Positions 24,981-34,831 of a stretch of DNA of 64,000 bases are shown here, in pieces; position 1 is the stretch's first letter, and each line of letters opens with the position of its first letter. The stretch comes from Taibaiella sp965229095 (lineage in GTDB: Bacteria; Bacteroidota; Bacteroidia; Chitinophagales; Chitinophagaceae). A program made the position numbers and the translations under genes. Under the pieces are notes generated by a model. The model did not search any database. It saw nothing but the letters and a program-made list of their open reading frames with translations, and was not told the DNA's origin. The stretch is from assembly GCA_965229095.1 (NCBI GenBank), contig OZ245855.1, positions 1,426,001-1,490,000 on the forward strand, read 5' to 3'.

Positions 24981-25781
24981 ATGAACCAGACCATAGCCAT
25001 TATTGGCGGCGGCAACCTGGGCTCTGCTATAGCCGAAGGGCTTATCGGCAGCGGCTTTGCCCAGGCAAAAGATATCATCGTTACCAAAAGGAATACCGCT
25101 ACCCTGTCCCACCTGGAAGCCCGGGGCGTAAGGGTAAGCAGCGACAATGCATTTGCCGCAGACAATGCGCGCTGGATCATTTTTGCCGTAAAGCCCTTCC
25201 AGATCAAGGAAATACTGGATGATCTTAAACCCAGGCTGGATCCGGAACGGCACGTGCTTATCAGCGTGATCACCGGCGTATGGATCAAAGATCTGCAGGA
25301 AATACTGGGTTCCGGCTTTGCTCTGTTCCGCGCTATGCCCAATACAGCCATTGCCATCAGGGAAAGTATTACCTGCATCTGCGCCTCCAATGCCGACCAG
25401 CCCACGACACAATACATCAATACCTTGTTTGAACACCTGGGCAGAACCGTTTTTATAGAAGAACAACTGATGGACGCCGCCACAGTATTGGGCGCCTGCG
25501 GTACCGCCTATGCCATGCGCTATATTAGGGCCAATATCCAGGGAGGTATCGAAATCGGTTTCGATGCCCGGACGGCCGCCCTGATTGCCGCCCAAACCGT
25601 AAAAGGTGCAGCCGAACTTTTATTGACCAATAACACGCACCCCGAGCAGGAGATCGATAAAGTGACCACGCCCAAAGGTTGCACTATTGCCGGCCTCAAC
25701 GAAATGGAGCACCGGGGTTTCAGCTCTTCGCTGATACGGGGTATCGTAACGAGCTATAAAAAGATCACTACGGGCATGTAA
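24981..25781 (+). CDS. proC: Pyrroline-5-carboxylate reductase
   Basis: The protein has 266 residues. It makes proline from pyrroline-5-carboxylate with NAD(P)H. The Rossmann motif is IAIIGGGNLGSAIAEGLIGS at the N-terminus; IIFAVKPFQIKEIL follows, then the family signature near the C-terminus, DKVTTPKGCTIAGLNEMEHR with GFSSSLIRGI. Length is normal. It stands between a hairpin and porX. Confidence 0.95.
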   Translation: MNQTIAIIGGGNLGSAIAEGLIGSGFAQAKDIIVTKRNTATLSHLEARGVRVSSDNAFAADNARWIIFAVKPFQIKEILDDLKPRLDPERHVLISVITGVWIKDLQEILGSGFALFRAMPNTAIAIRESITCICASNADQPTTQYINTLFEHLGRTVFIEEQLMDAATVLGACGTAYAMRYIRANIQGGIEIGFDARTAALIAAQTVKGAAELLLTNNTHPEQEIDKVTTPKGCTIAGLNEMEHRGFSSSLIRGIVTSYKKITTGM

Positions 25782-25951
25782 CACGGATGCAAACATTTTT
25801 TAAAAACTTGTGTTAAAGACAATAGCCGCACCGTTATTTCGTTGTAGCTTAGCACCCTTCAATATATTCGTTTTCTATTCAGTAACTTTACCTCATACAT
25901 TTATTCATTTAACATTTAACGCCTGTATTGCACAGGGCACTCAAATATTAT

Positions 25952-27505
25952 ATGCAAGCAGAAATCTTATGGGTAGACGACGAGATAGAATCGTTGAAAT
26001 CACAGATCCTTTTCCTGAAAAACAAAGGCTACGAGGTAAAACCGTTCACCAATGGCTACGATGTACTCGAACATTTAAAAAGCAACCAGGCCGATGTGAT
26101 CCTGCTGGATGAGAGCATGCCGGGTATGACCGGGCTGGAAACTTTGTCTAAGATAAAAGAAACCTACCCCAGCGTACCGGTGGTGATGGTGACCAAGAAC
26201 GAGGCCGAAAACATTATGGAAGAAGCCATTGGTTCGCAGATCACCGATTACCTGATCAAACCCGTAAACCCTAACCAGGTATTGCTTTCCCTGAAAAAGA
26301 TCATGGATGGCAAACGCCTCGTATCGGAGAAAACAACGATCGAATACCAAAAGGATTTCCGCAACCTTTTTATGGCCCTCAACAGTAATCCGAACGTGGA
26401 AGAATGGAAGGACCTGTACAAAAAGCTGGTGTATTGGGAAGTGGAAATGAGCAAGAGCGATAGCCCTGAGATGCAGGAAGTATTCAATACACAGAAATCG
26501 GAAGCCAATACCGAGTTTTTTAAATTTGTTTCCCGCAACTATATCGACTGGATCAAGAACAAACGCGACGATACGCCCGTAATGTCACATACTTTATTCA
26601 GCGAAATGATTGCACCGCATGTACAGAAAGGAAAGCCAACCTTTATGGTGCTGATCGACAACCTGCGCTACGATCAATGGAAATCTATCGAGCCTATCGT
26701 GAACCAGTTTTTCAGGGTACAGGAAGAAGATATGTTCTATGCGATCCTGCCTACTTCCACACAGTACAGCCGTAATGCTATTTTTTCCGGTATGTTGCCG
26801 GTAGAGATCGAAAGGCGTTATCCCCTGGAATGGAAAAACGATGATGAGCAGGGGGGCAAGAATTTGTACGAAAGGCAGTTCCTGGGCGACCAGATCAAAA
26901 GATTGAACATGAACGGCATTCGCTGGGACTACCTCAAGATCACCAATAATGATGATGGTAAAACGATGGAAGACAACATCCATAACTACCTCAAAAATGA
27001 TCTTACTGTTATCGTGTACAACTTCGTAGATATGCTGTCGCATGCCCGTACCGAGATGGAAGTGCTGAAAGAGCTGGCCGGCGATGAGCAGTCGTACCGC
27101 TCCCTTACCGTAAGCTGGTTTGAGCACTCTCCCCTGTTCCGTGCATTGAAGAAGATTGCCGAGAAAGATATACAAGTGATCTTTACCACCGACCATGGTA
27201 CTATGAGGGTAAAAACGCCAAGCAAGTGTGTAGGCGATAAAACCACAACGACCAATCTTCGTTACAAGCACGGACGCAATATCCAGTACGAAGAGAAAGA
27301 TGTATTTGCCATTACCACGCCACATGATGCCGGCCTGCCCCAGCCCAATGTGAATTCTAAATACATTTTTGCCAAGGAAGACGTTTTCCTTTGCTATCCC
27401 AACAACTATAATTATTACGTAAACTATTACCGCAATACCTTCCAGCACGGAGGCGTATCTCTGGAAGAGATTATTGTACCGGTAGTGAGAATGACAAGCC
27501 GATAG
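25952..27505 (+). CDS. porX: PorX: response regulator with PglZ phosphatase-like domain (T9SS regulator)
   Basis: The protein has 517 residues from ATG 25952 (MQAEILWVDDEIES); the upstream ATG at 25928 adds eight non-homologous residues. The receiver domain covers residues 1-120, with acidic pair Asp9-Asp10, phosphoacceptor Asp53 in LLDESMPGMTG, and YLIKPVNPNQ. A helical linker is followed by a PglZ/alkaline-phosphatase-like domain from about 210 (FMVLIDNLRYDQWKSI, AILPTSTQYSRNAIFSGMLP, VIFTTDHGTMRVKTPS). PorX with sensor PorY controls type IX secretion genes in Bacteroidota, and the PglZ part acts on oligonucleotide signals. PorY is not in the window. A cargo with a T9SS tail is encoded at 13-14.7 kb. 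Confidence 0.94.
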   Translation: MQAEILWVDDEIESLKSQILFLKNKGYEVKPFTNGYDVLEHLKSNQADVILLDESMPGMTGLETLSKIKETYPSVPVVMVTKNEAENIMEEAIGSQITDYLIKPVNPNQVLLSLKKIMDGKRLVSEKTTIEYQKDFRNLFMALNSNPNVEEWKDLYKKLVYWEVEMSKSDSPEMQEVFNTQKSEANTEFFKFVSRNYIDWIKNKRDDTPVMSHTLFSEMIAPHVQKGKPTFMVLIDNLRYDQWKSIEPIVNQFFRVQEEDMFYAILPTSTQYSRNAIFSGMLPVEIERRYPLEWKNDDEQGGKNLYERQFLGDQIKRLNMNGIRWDYLKITNNDDGKTMEDNIHNYLKNDLTVIVYNFVDMLSHARTEMEVLKELAGDEQSYRSLTVSWFEHSPLFRALKKIAEKDIQVIFTTDHGTMRVKTPSKCVGDKTTTTNLRYKHGRNIQYEEKDVFAITTPHDAGLPQPNVNSKYIFAKEDVFLCYPNNYNYYVNYYRNTFQHGGVSLEEIIVPVVRMTSR

Positions 27506-27523
27506 ATTTTGTAAAGAAGTTAT

Positions 27524-27559
27524 AAAAAATACCACATCAAAAATGTGGTATTTTTTTTT
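27524..27559 (+). terminator. Strong terminator after porX
   Basis: Perfect 14-bp arms (27524-27537, 27543-27556), 5-base loop, nine T at the 3' side. Confidence 0.9.
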
Positions 27560-27613
27560 GTTCTGTTTGTCCTTATTGTAAGAGCTTTTTAAAGAATCCT
27601 AATTACTACCGTT

Positions 27614-30600
27614 ATGAAAGCCAGCCTGTTGAGCATATTGCTGTTCTGGTGCTGCTGTTCTGTTGTGGCCCAGCCTTTCCGCATCCCATCATTCTATCAG
27701 CCGGATTACATCTACCGCATCACTTCGGAAGAAGCACGGTACCTCCTCGATCATGATTTGCAAAGTAAAGACACAACTTTCTTTCATGACTTTGCAGGCA
27801 TTGTTGGTAGTATCGAAGATACGTTTGGCTTACCTTACGGCCACTACATAGTGGTCAACAGCATAAGGGAAGCACGGCTAACTTATACCTATCTGCCTTT
27901 GACACCGTGGCGTATCTATATGCCGGAAAATGGTACCGATTTCCTGGTGCAGCTTATCGGTATTGCCAACGATGTGCCAATAAGTACGGCATTGGTAAAG
28001 ATCAATAATAAACCTGTTCCCTTCGATCCCGAAACATCTTGTTATAAGATATCAAAAGGAAATCAAAAGGGTATGCTGACCGTGCAGTACCAGGGAGAGA
28101 CTTTTTATTATACCGTAAACAGAGACAGGAACAGCGCCTTCTTACATAGATTGTGGCGTGCTCCGAGGCAATACCTGATACAGCCTGCAATATTCGCGGT
28201 CAGCTTACCATTCGATGGGTACAAGTCTATAAAGGAAAAAAAAGCACAGGGTAGTATTTTTAAAGTAAAACAGGTTACAATAGCAGCTATCAAATCGCTG
28301 AGACGGAAAGAGCAGCTACATCAATATTCCGGCAAATGGGAAGAGCGAAGTAAATATAGAGGTCACGTTTTCTTCAGCAAGCCGAAATACAGGGAAGGAG
28401 ATACTGTAAAGTTCAAAGCGCATATCCTGAACAAGAAAACATCGCAATGGATAGATGAAACACTTTGGGCGTACCTGAAAGATGACAGCGATAAGGAACA
28501 TTGCCTGGGTCAAGTGAAGCCTGAGCAAAAAGGTGACGGCTACAGCTTCCGGTTCGTATTGTCTGACAGCATGAACATTGCCCTGGACAGGCGATACAGC
28601 ATTCTTTTAAAGAATAAGGATTCCTTCATCGTTGCTAACGAGTTTCTCTATTACGAAGACTATGAACTGAAAAAAACAGTATTCGACATCGAGCTGTTAA
28701 GCAAAGACAAAAAACATTTCAGAGGAAAGCCCTTTACCCTTAAGCTTTCTGCTAAAGACGAAAATGGGTTGCCGGTCCACGATGCCAGAGCAGAGTTTAC
28801 AATAGAACTGAAGTCGGTATCAGGCATCAAACCCGATCTACTGTTCCTCCCGGACACTTTATGGCAGTACACCATCGGGGTAACGAACGGGGAGATGATT
28901 GTAGCAATACCTGACAGCATATTTCCCGCAGCTAATATCGATTATAAGCTTACTGTCATAATGCGGAACAGTGAAAATGAATTGACACTAAAAAGCCATT
29001 ATGTAGACTTCTTGGATAATGACCAGCAGATAAACATTGCCTTGTTGGATGACTCTGTTACATTTGAAACTACCCCTTACAGCGAAAATATAAAGGCGCA
29101 TATTTATGCCTTAGACCCTTTCGATCTCAAGGTGCTGGATACATCGGTTACCCTGCCCTATACCGCTCCGATCAATACTCATGCCAAAAAGTACAGCTGC
29201 GAAACGAATGATATGGATGATGACCTGGATATGGAAAGAATGCCTGCCGAGATAAGCGTATATAACTATCGTACCAGGGATTCGCTCTTCTTCGATCTGA
29301 TCAACCCAAGAAAGCTGACCGTAGTGTATCATCTTTACTGCAATGACCGAGAAATAAGAAGAGGTACAGGTAAAACGTTGGCTCTGCGAATGCCAGCAGC
29401 AGAAAAAGACAAATACAATATGATGTTGGAATACATATGGGCCGGCAAAGTGGAGGCAGTTACTTGTAATATCGGGGTACCTAGATCGATTGTGAACCTG
29501 GAAGTGCAGCAGCCTCCCGTGATCTATCCCGGAAGGGAAACCGAGATCAGTATCAGGGCTACAGACTATCGAAATAATCCGGTTAGCGGTATGAGCATAT
29601 TAGCCTATGCCTTCACTGAAAAGTTCAACTACCGAGAGCCTTATTTACCCTATATAGGATCAGATTTCCCCAATAAAAAGTATCGCAATAAATTCAGCCT
29701 TGAAGAACTGGAGCCTGATAGCAAAAGTATACAGCTTAACTTTCCCTACTGGAATAAAATAAAGCAGCTAGATACGAACTGGTATTACCGCTTCCTGTTC
29801 CCACAGAACCACGCAGTTACCCCCTTTTCAGCAGCACAGTCGGATAGCATTACACAATTTGCGCCTTTTATAGTCGATAGCGGTATGATAGAGCCTGTAC
29901 ATTATATTTTGATCGATAGCATACCGGTTTTCTTTGGCTTTACCGATACCAAGGTACCTTATAGCTTCAAGATCGATACGCTGCCGCACCAGGTAAAGGT
30001 GCGCACATCAAAGCGCCTGGTTACTATAAATAACTTAAAGGCAAAAGCATACCATAAGACCATTTTCAGCATTTCGCCTGCTATCAAGGATAAGAACATT
30101 ACCGTAAATGCACTTCCCGATACCTTTACCAAAGCCGAACGGCATTTCCTTTCCTTTTTTGTGATGGGGTTAAGTGCTGAAAACGACTTCCTAAGTAATG
30201 CCTATATGACCGATGGCAGCTCAGATGTCGTCTTTTCGCTTACCGGCTATAAGCGGGATATCAGGGCCGGATTCAGCACCATAGGCCCGGTAGTATGGAA
30301 GTATTGGAAACTGAATATATTGAAGAATTTTTCGCTTCAGTTCGAGTATGAACCTTTTTACCATTACAGCTTTGGCAGAGAGCGGGTAAAAATGAAAAGT
30401 ATGGAAAAGGCTGCCCTGTTTCCCCGTAAGCTGCCCGGATATATTCCCAGTCTGAATGAAGAGGTAATTACGGAGAGCATTTTCCAGCGCAATTATAAAG
30501 CACAATTGGACAAAAAGCGGCATGAAGAAGCTTTACCGGGGTACAACGACACATTGCCTGGTAAAGCCCGGCTTAAAATCGAAATAGGGCCGATGCTCTC

Positions 30601-33535
30601 CCTTAAAGCGCCTTTGAACGTTATTCTTTTCAGGAAAGACGATTTTAAATTCATTAAGATATATAGCGGAAAGACTAACGAATTCAACAAATTGCCCGAA
30701 GGAAATTATGAATTGCTGTTTGCGACGCCAGGCAACCTATATCTCAAAACCGGTATAATAGAAGTACAGAACGGTGGCCAAAATTTTTACCGGGTATGTT
30801 GGCTGGATACCTTTCGGGGAAAGGATGTGAACGACATCGATACCTTGCTGAGCAGTATGTATGAGGGGAGTTATGGCTACGAAATAACCAGAATCATGAA
30901 CGCATACATCAAAGCCACTTACCGGGGGCCGTTGCATAAAGTTACCGGTACTGTACTGGATGAAAAAGGAGAGCCTATGCCTGGTGTCAGTGTCATTATT
31001 GACAATACCACCATGGGAACGTACACCGATCTGGAAGGAAGGTTTACATTGGATATCCCGGTAAAGATTGCTAAACCCTTGCTGTGGTTCAAAACAATGG
31101 GGATGAAAGATACTTTGATGGAAGCACATCCGGAAATGACGGTCCAGATGAATGTCTCGGATCAATTACAGAGCCTTTCGGATATAACGATTTATGGAAG
31201 TATGATTGATAAACGTTCTTATACCGGGGCAATGAGTACAGTCGTCTCCAGGAATACATACACAAGGCCGGTTATAGACATCGTAAAAGCGATTGAAGGC
31301 AAGGCAGTGGGTGTTCAGGTAAGCAGCAGTGAATCCGGAAGTAAACAAATATTGTTCGGCATTCCCAACCCGGAAGGTGCCGCCAACAATGCCCTGGTAG
31401 TGATAGATGGTTCTGTGTACAGCGGTGGAATGGCTTCTCTTGATCCGGCTATCGTAGAATCGCTGGTCTTTCTGAAAGATGCCACAGCTACCAGCCTGTA
31501 TGGGGCTCGTGGCACCCAAGGTGTAGTCTTGATCACCACGAAAAAGGGAGCACGGCTACCGGAATATATCCGTAAAGGCCTTGAACCACCTGCAATGCCC
31601 GAAGCCCTTATGTTGAGCAGCCTGAGAAACAATTTCAGGGACGATGCTTACTGGCAGCCAGATCTGAAGACAGACAAAAATGGTAAAGCCACATTCAAAG
31701 TAAAGTTCCCGGATGACATTACTGCCTGGAAGACCTTTGTACTTGCCACCGATGCCCGAAAGCATACTGGCCAGGCTTCAGGATTGATCAAATCGTATAA
31801 ACCTGTATCGACCTCTTTGATGATGCCTGCTTTTTTGGTTCAAGGCGATACAGCACAGCTATTGGGTAAGTCGGTCAATTATATACCCGATACATTGCCG
31901 GTAACCACTACTTATTATAAAGACGGAACTTTGCTCAATGAGCAGAAAATCAGATTGGGAAAATACCACAACGATACGCTGCAACTCGTTGCAGGGAATA
32001 CGGATTCTATACGTTTAAAATACCTGTTAACTAAAGAGGATGGCTATTTCGATGGGGAGGAAAAACCGATCCCGGTGCTGCCCAAAGGCATATCTGTAGC
32101 CAAAGGCGCTTTTCTGCCTCTGGATATGCGGGATACTGTTTTCATTATACCTCCAACAGGAAATGTAGATACACTGTATTTATCGGCTACAGCTTCGTTA
32201 TTGGATATTGTTGATGATGAAATAAGAATGGTAAAAGAATACGAACATCTATGCAATGAGCAACTGGCGTCCAAGATTATTACCGTATTGAACCAACAAC
32301 GCATAGCGGAATTATGGCAACGGCCTTTTGATAAGCAGGATAAAAAACTGGTACAGGAAATGATAGACAAGTTGCAACAACGGCAAAATACAGAAAGGCT
32401 TTGGGGCTGGTGGGAAAACGGTGAAACCGTTTACTGGATATCCAACCATGTAATCCATGCCTTACTGGAAGCTATGAAAATGAAGTACAATACAGGCAAG
32501 CTCAATTTTGAAACCATATTGCAACCGCAATTGTACCGGTGGCAGTCGGATACTGCTTATACAGATATACAATCATTGAAACTGATCTACAGTGCAGGGC
32601 TAAAAGTGAATTATGAATCATTAATTACAAAAATGGAACGTAAGAAAGGCCTATCTCTGTCCCAACAATTGGATTTGATCCTGATGCGCCAGCAACTGCA
32701 ATTACCTTATCAAACAGCAAAACTCCTATCAGCACAACAACAGGATGTATTGGGTAATATTTATTGGAAAGACAGCGCCAGTACCATCTATGAAAATGAA
32801 ATACTGACCACACTTACGGCCTTAAAAATTATCCAGAACGATAGCTCGATCCCGGTTAATAAAGATAAAGTGATCAATTGGTTGCTGCAACAACGCAGCG
32901 TCAAAGGATGGCGTAATATTTATGAAAGTGCTCATATCATCGAAGCGATAGCGAAAGACCTATCCCTGGGCAAAACAAAGGCAATGCAGCCCCAGTTAGT
33001 CTTCTCAGGCGGTTATCAACAAACGATCACTCAATTTCCATACCGGAAGAGATTGACTACCCAAGAACCGGTAACGGTAAGTAAACGAGGCGCCTATCCT
33101 GTTTACTTTACCTGGCATTATAAATATTGGGATACTACCAATAAAAACCTGGGGGGAAATTTCGCTCTGCACAGCTATTTTGAGGAACAGGAAAGAACAA
33201 CTTCAGTTTTACACGCGGGCATACCTGTAATTATGAAAGTGAAAGTAACAGTAGATAAAAGCGCCGAGTTTGTCATGATTGAGATCCCGATACCTGCCGG
33301 TTGCTCTTACAACAATAAAGATCAATTGTACACAGGGTACGAAACGCACCGGGAATACAGGAAAGATAAAGTGAGCATCTTTTGTGAGCGGCTTCCCAAG
33401 GGAATATACACTTATTCTATAGAACTGCTGCCACGTTATACCGGCACCTACACCCTGAATCCGTCCAAAGCTGAATTGATGTACTTCCCCACATTTTATG
33501 GAAGATCAATCCTGAAAACAATACCGATCAGATAA
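27614..33535 (+). CDS. Alpha-2-macroglobulin-like protein with inserted carboxypeptidase-regulatory and TonB-plug domains
   Basis: The protein has 1973 residues and a signal peptide (MKASLLSILLFWCCCSVVAQ). Macroglobulin (MG) domains include an MG2-like stretch near 245 (RGHVFFSKPKYREGDTVKFK). At about 1109-1185 is a carboxypeptidase-regulatory-like beta domain (VTGTVLDEKGEPMPGVSVII, YTDLEGRFTLDIP), then about 1210-1305 a SusC/RagA-type TonB plug (LVVIDGSVYSGGM, LKDATATSLYGARGTQGVVL, ITTKKG) but no beta-barrel. The macroglobulin part resumes near 1340 (DDAYWQPDLKTDKNGKATFK). The thioester motif is CNEQ, Cys1547-Gln1550, in an alpha/alpha domain with WGWWENGETVYWISNHV, followed by a receptor-like C-terminal domain. 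It probably traps proteases or shields the envelope. No pbpC-like partner is nearby. Alone between terminators and hmgA. Confidence 0.85.
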   Translation: MKASLLSILLFWCCCSVVAQPFRIPSFYQPDYIYRITSEEARYLLDHDLQSKDTTFFHDFAGIVGSIEDTFGLPYGHYIVVNSIREARLTYTYLPLTPWRIYMPENGTDFLVQLIGIANDVPISTALVKINNKPVPFDPETSCYKISKGNQKGMLTVQYQGETFYYTVNRDRNSAFLHRLWRAPRQYLIQPAIFAVSLPFDGYKSIKEKKAQGSIFKVKQVTIAAIKSLRRKEQLHQYSGKWEERSKYRGHVFFSKPKYREGDTVKFKAHILNKKTSQWIDETLWAYLKDDSDKEHCLGQVKPEQKGDGYSFRFVLSDSMNIALDRRYSILLKNKDSFIVANEFLYYEDYELKKTVFDIELLSKDKKHFRGKPFTLKLSAKDENGLPVHDARAEFTIELKSVSGIKPDLLFLPDTLWQYTIGVTNGEMIVAIPDSIFPAANIDYKLTVIMRNSENELTLKSHYVDFLDNDQQINIALLDDSVTFETTPYSENIKAHIYALDPFDLKVLDTSVTLPYTAPINTHAKKYSCETNDMDDDLDMERMPAEISVYNYRTRDSLFFDLINPRKLTVVYHLYCNDREIRRGTGKTLALRMPAAEKDKYNMMLEYIWAGKVEAVTCNIGVPRSIVNLEVQQPPVIYPGRETEISIRATDYRNNPVSGMSILAYAFTEKFNYREPYLPYIGSDFPNKKYRNKFSLEELEPDSKSIQLNFPYWNKIKQLDTNWYYRFLFPQNHAVTPFSAAQSDSITQFAPFIVDSGMIEPVHYILIDSIPVFFGFTDTKVPYSFKIDTLPHQVKVRTSKRLVTINNLKAKAYHKTIFSISPAIKDKNITVNALPDTFTKAERHFLSFFVMGLSAENDFLSNAYMTDGSSDVVFSLTGYKRDIRAGFSTIGPVVWKYWKLNILKNFSLQFEYEPFYHYSFGRERVKMKSMEKAALFPRKLPGYIPSLNEEVITESIFQRNYKAQLDKKRHEEALPGYNDTLPGKARLKIEIGPMLSLKAPLNVILFRKDDFKFIKIYSGKTNEFNKLPEGNYELLFATPGNLYLKTGIIEVQNGGQNFYRVCWLDTFRGKDVNDIDTLLSSMYEGSYGYEITRIMNAYIKATYRGPLHKVTGTVLDEKGEPMPGVSVIIDNTTMGTYTDLEGRFTLDIPVKIAKPLLWFKTMGMKDTLMEAHPEMTVQMNVSDQLQSLSDITIYGSMIDKRSYTGAMSTVVSRNTYTRPVIDIVKAIEGKAVGVQVSSSESGSKQILFGIPNPEGAANNALVVIDGSVYSGGMASLDPAIVESLVFLKDATATSLYGARGTQGVVLITTKKGARLPEYIRKGLEPPAMPEALMLSSLRNNFRDDAYWQPDLKTDKNGKATFKVKFPDDITAWKTFVLATDARKHTGQASGLIKSYKPVSTSLMMPAFLVQGDTAQLLGKSVNYIPDTLPVTTTYYKDGTLLNEQKIRLGKYHNDTLQLVAGNTDSIRLKYLLTKEDGYFDGEEKPIPVLPKGISVAKGAFLPLDMRDTVFIIPPTGNVDTLYLSATASLLDIVDDEIRMVKEYEHLCNEQLASKIITVLNQQRIAELWQRPFDKQDKKLVQEMIDKLQQRQNTERLWGWWENGETVYWISNHVIHALLEAMKMKYNTGKLNFETILQPQLYRWQSDTAYTDIQSLKLIYSAGLKVNYESLITKMERKKGLSLSQQLDLILMRQQLQLPYQTAKLLSAQQQDVLGNIYWKDSASTIYENEILTTLTALKIIQNDSSIPVNKDKVINWLLQQRSVKGWRNIYESAHIIEAIAKDLSLGKTKAMQPQLVFSGGYQQTITQFPYRKRLTTQEPVTVSKRGAYPVYFTWHYKYWDTTNKNLGGNFALHSYFEEQERTTSVLHAGIPVIMKVKVTVDKSAEFVMIEIPIPAGCSYNNKDQLYTGYETHREYRKDKVSIFCERLPKGIYTYSIELLPRYTGTYTLNPSKAELMYFPTFYGRSILKTIPIR

Positions 33536-33669
33536 GGTACATTTTAAGCAGATTGTTAATTCTATTTATTCCTAGTCAGATTTTTAAAGGAAATAACCAG
33601 TTACAGAAACCAGCCATCCCTTTATTTGCCAAATAGTTTTACCTTTACGGCACAATATTTCATTCTACA

Positions 33670-34830
33670 ATGGCGCATTATTATAGCCTGGGCAGCATTC
33701 CGCACAAAAGGCATACACAGTTCAGAAAGCCGGATGGCAATCTGTATTCCGAACAACTGTTCAGTACCGAAGGTTTCTCTTCCAATTATTCCTTATTGTA
33801 CCACGTTCATCCGCCTACCAAAATCATCAAAACGGAAGAGCCGGTCGATGTTTCGCCCAAGGCTGCTACCGATAATATTTTAAAGCACCGCAGTTACCAG
33901 GGTTTCAAGATAAAGCCCGATGCCGACTTCCTGAAAAGCAAGCAGACGGTATTGTTCAATAACGATGTGCATATCTCCCTGGCTGCACCTACTAAGGGCC
34001 TTAGTGGTAATGTTTTTTATAAGAATGCCGATTCCGACGAGGTAATCTTCGTGCACGAAGGTACCGGCGTATTGAAAACCCAGTATGGCCAGCTCAAATT
34101 TGCTTATGGCGATTACCTGGTGATTCCCCGGGGCACTATTTACCAGATCGAATTCGATACCGAGGCCAACCGCCTGTTTATCGTCGATTCTTTCAGCCCT
34201 GTCACTTACCCCAAAAGATATTTAAGTAAATACGGCCAGTTGCTGGAACATGCGCCCTATTGCGAGCGTGATATCCGCAAACCCGAAAACCTGCAGACGA
34301 TAGACGAGCAAGGCGAGTTCCTGATCAATATCCGGAAGAAGGGCCTGATGTATCCCATCTGGTACGGCACACATCCTTTTGATGTGATCGGCTGGGATGG
34401 TTGTGAATATCCTTATGCGCTGAGCATACATGATTTTGAACCCATCACGGGTCGCGTGCATCAGCCGCCGCCTGTACACCAGACTTTCGATGCACATAAC
34501 TTCGTGATCTGCTCCTTTGTGCCACGTAAGTACGATTATCATCCCCTGGCGATACCTGCACCATATAACCACAGCAATATCGACAGCGATGAAGTGCTTT
34601 ATTATGTTGATGGCGAGTTCATGAGCCGTAAGCATGTAGAGCGCGGTATGATCACCCTGCATCCCGGCGGTATTCCGCACGGACCGCACCCCGGGGCCGT
34701 AGAGAAAAGCATTGGCAAGACCGAAACGCCCGAGCTGGCGGTGATGGTAGATACCTTCCACCCGCTGATGATGACCGATGCCGCCAAAGGAATCGAGGAC
34801 GAACATTATGTGATGAGCTGGGCTGAGTAA
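33670..34830 (+). CDS. hmgA: Homogentisate 1,2-dioxygenase
   Basis: The protein has 386 residues. It opens the ring of homogentisate to maleylacetoacetate, an iron(II) cupin reaction in tyrosine degradation. Visible are the N-terminal HYYSLGSIPHKRHTQFRKP, the cupin strand VIFVHEGTGVLKTQYGQL with GDYLVIPRGTIYQI, and the C-terminal metal region TGRVHQPPPVHQTFDAHNF, ITLHPGGIPHGPHPGAVEKS. It is shorter than the roughly 440-residue animal enzyme, as is usual in Bacteroidota. First gene of the hmgA-unknown-hppD cluster. Maleylacetoacetate isomerase and fumarylacetoacetase are not in the window. Confidence 0.94.
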   Translation: MAHYYSLGSIPHKRHTQFRKPDGNLYSEQLFSTEGFSSNYSLLYHVHPPTKIIKTEEPVDVSPKAATDNILKHRSYQGFKIKPDADFLKSKQTVLFNNDVHISLAAPTKGLSGNVFYKNADSDEVIFVHEGTGVLKTQYGQLKFAYGDYLVIPRGTIYQIEFDTEANRLFIVDSFSPVTYPKRYLSKYGQLLEHAPYCERDIRKPENLQTIDEQGEFLINIRKKGLMYPIWYGTHPFDVIGWDGCEYPYALSIHDFEPITGRVHQPPPVHQTFDAHNFVICSFVPRKYDYHPLAIPAPYNHSNIDSDEVLYYVDGEFMSRKHVERGMITLHPGGIPHGPHPGAVEKSIGKTETPELAVMVDTFHPLMMTDAAKGIEDEHYVMSWAE

Positions 34831-34831
34831 G

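Noticed and set aside
26594..27535. 313-codon minus-strand frame
   Set aside because: Lies entirely over porX, whose receiver and PglZ motifs are clear.
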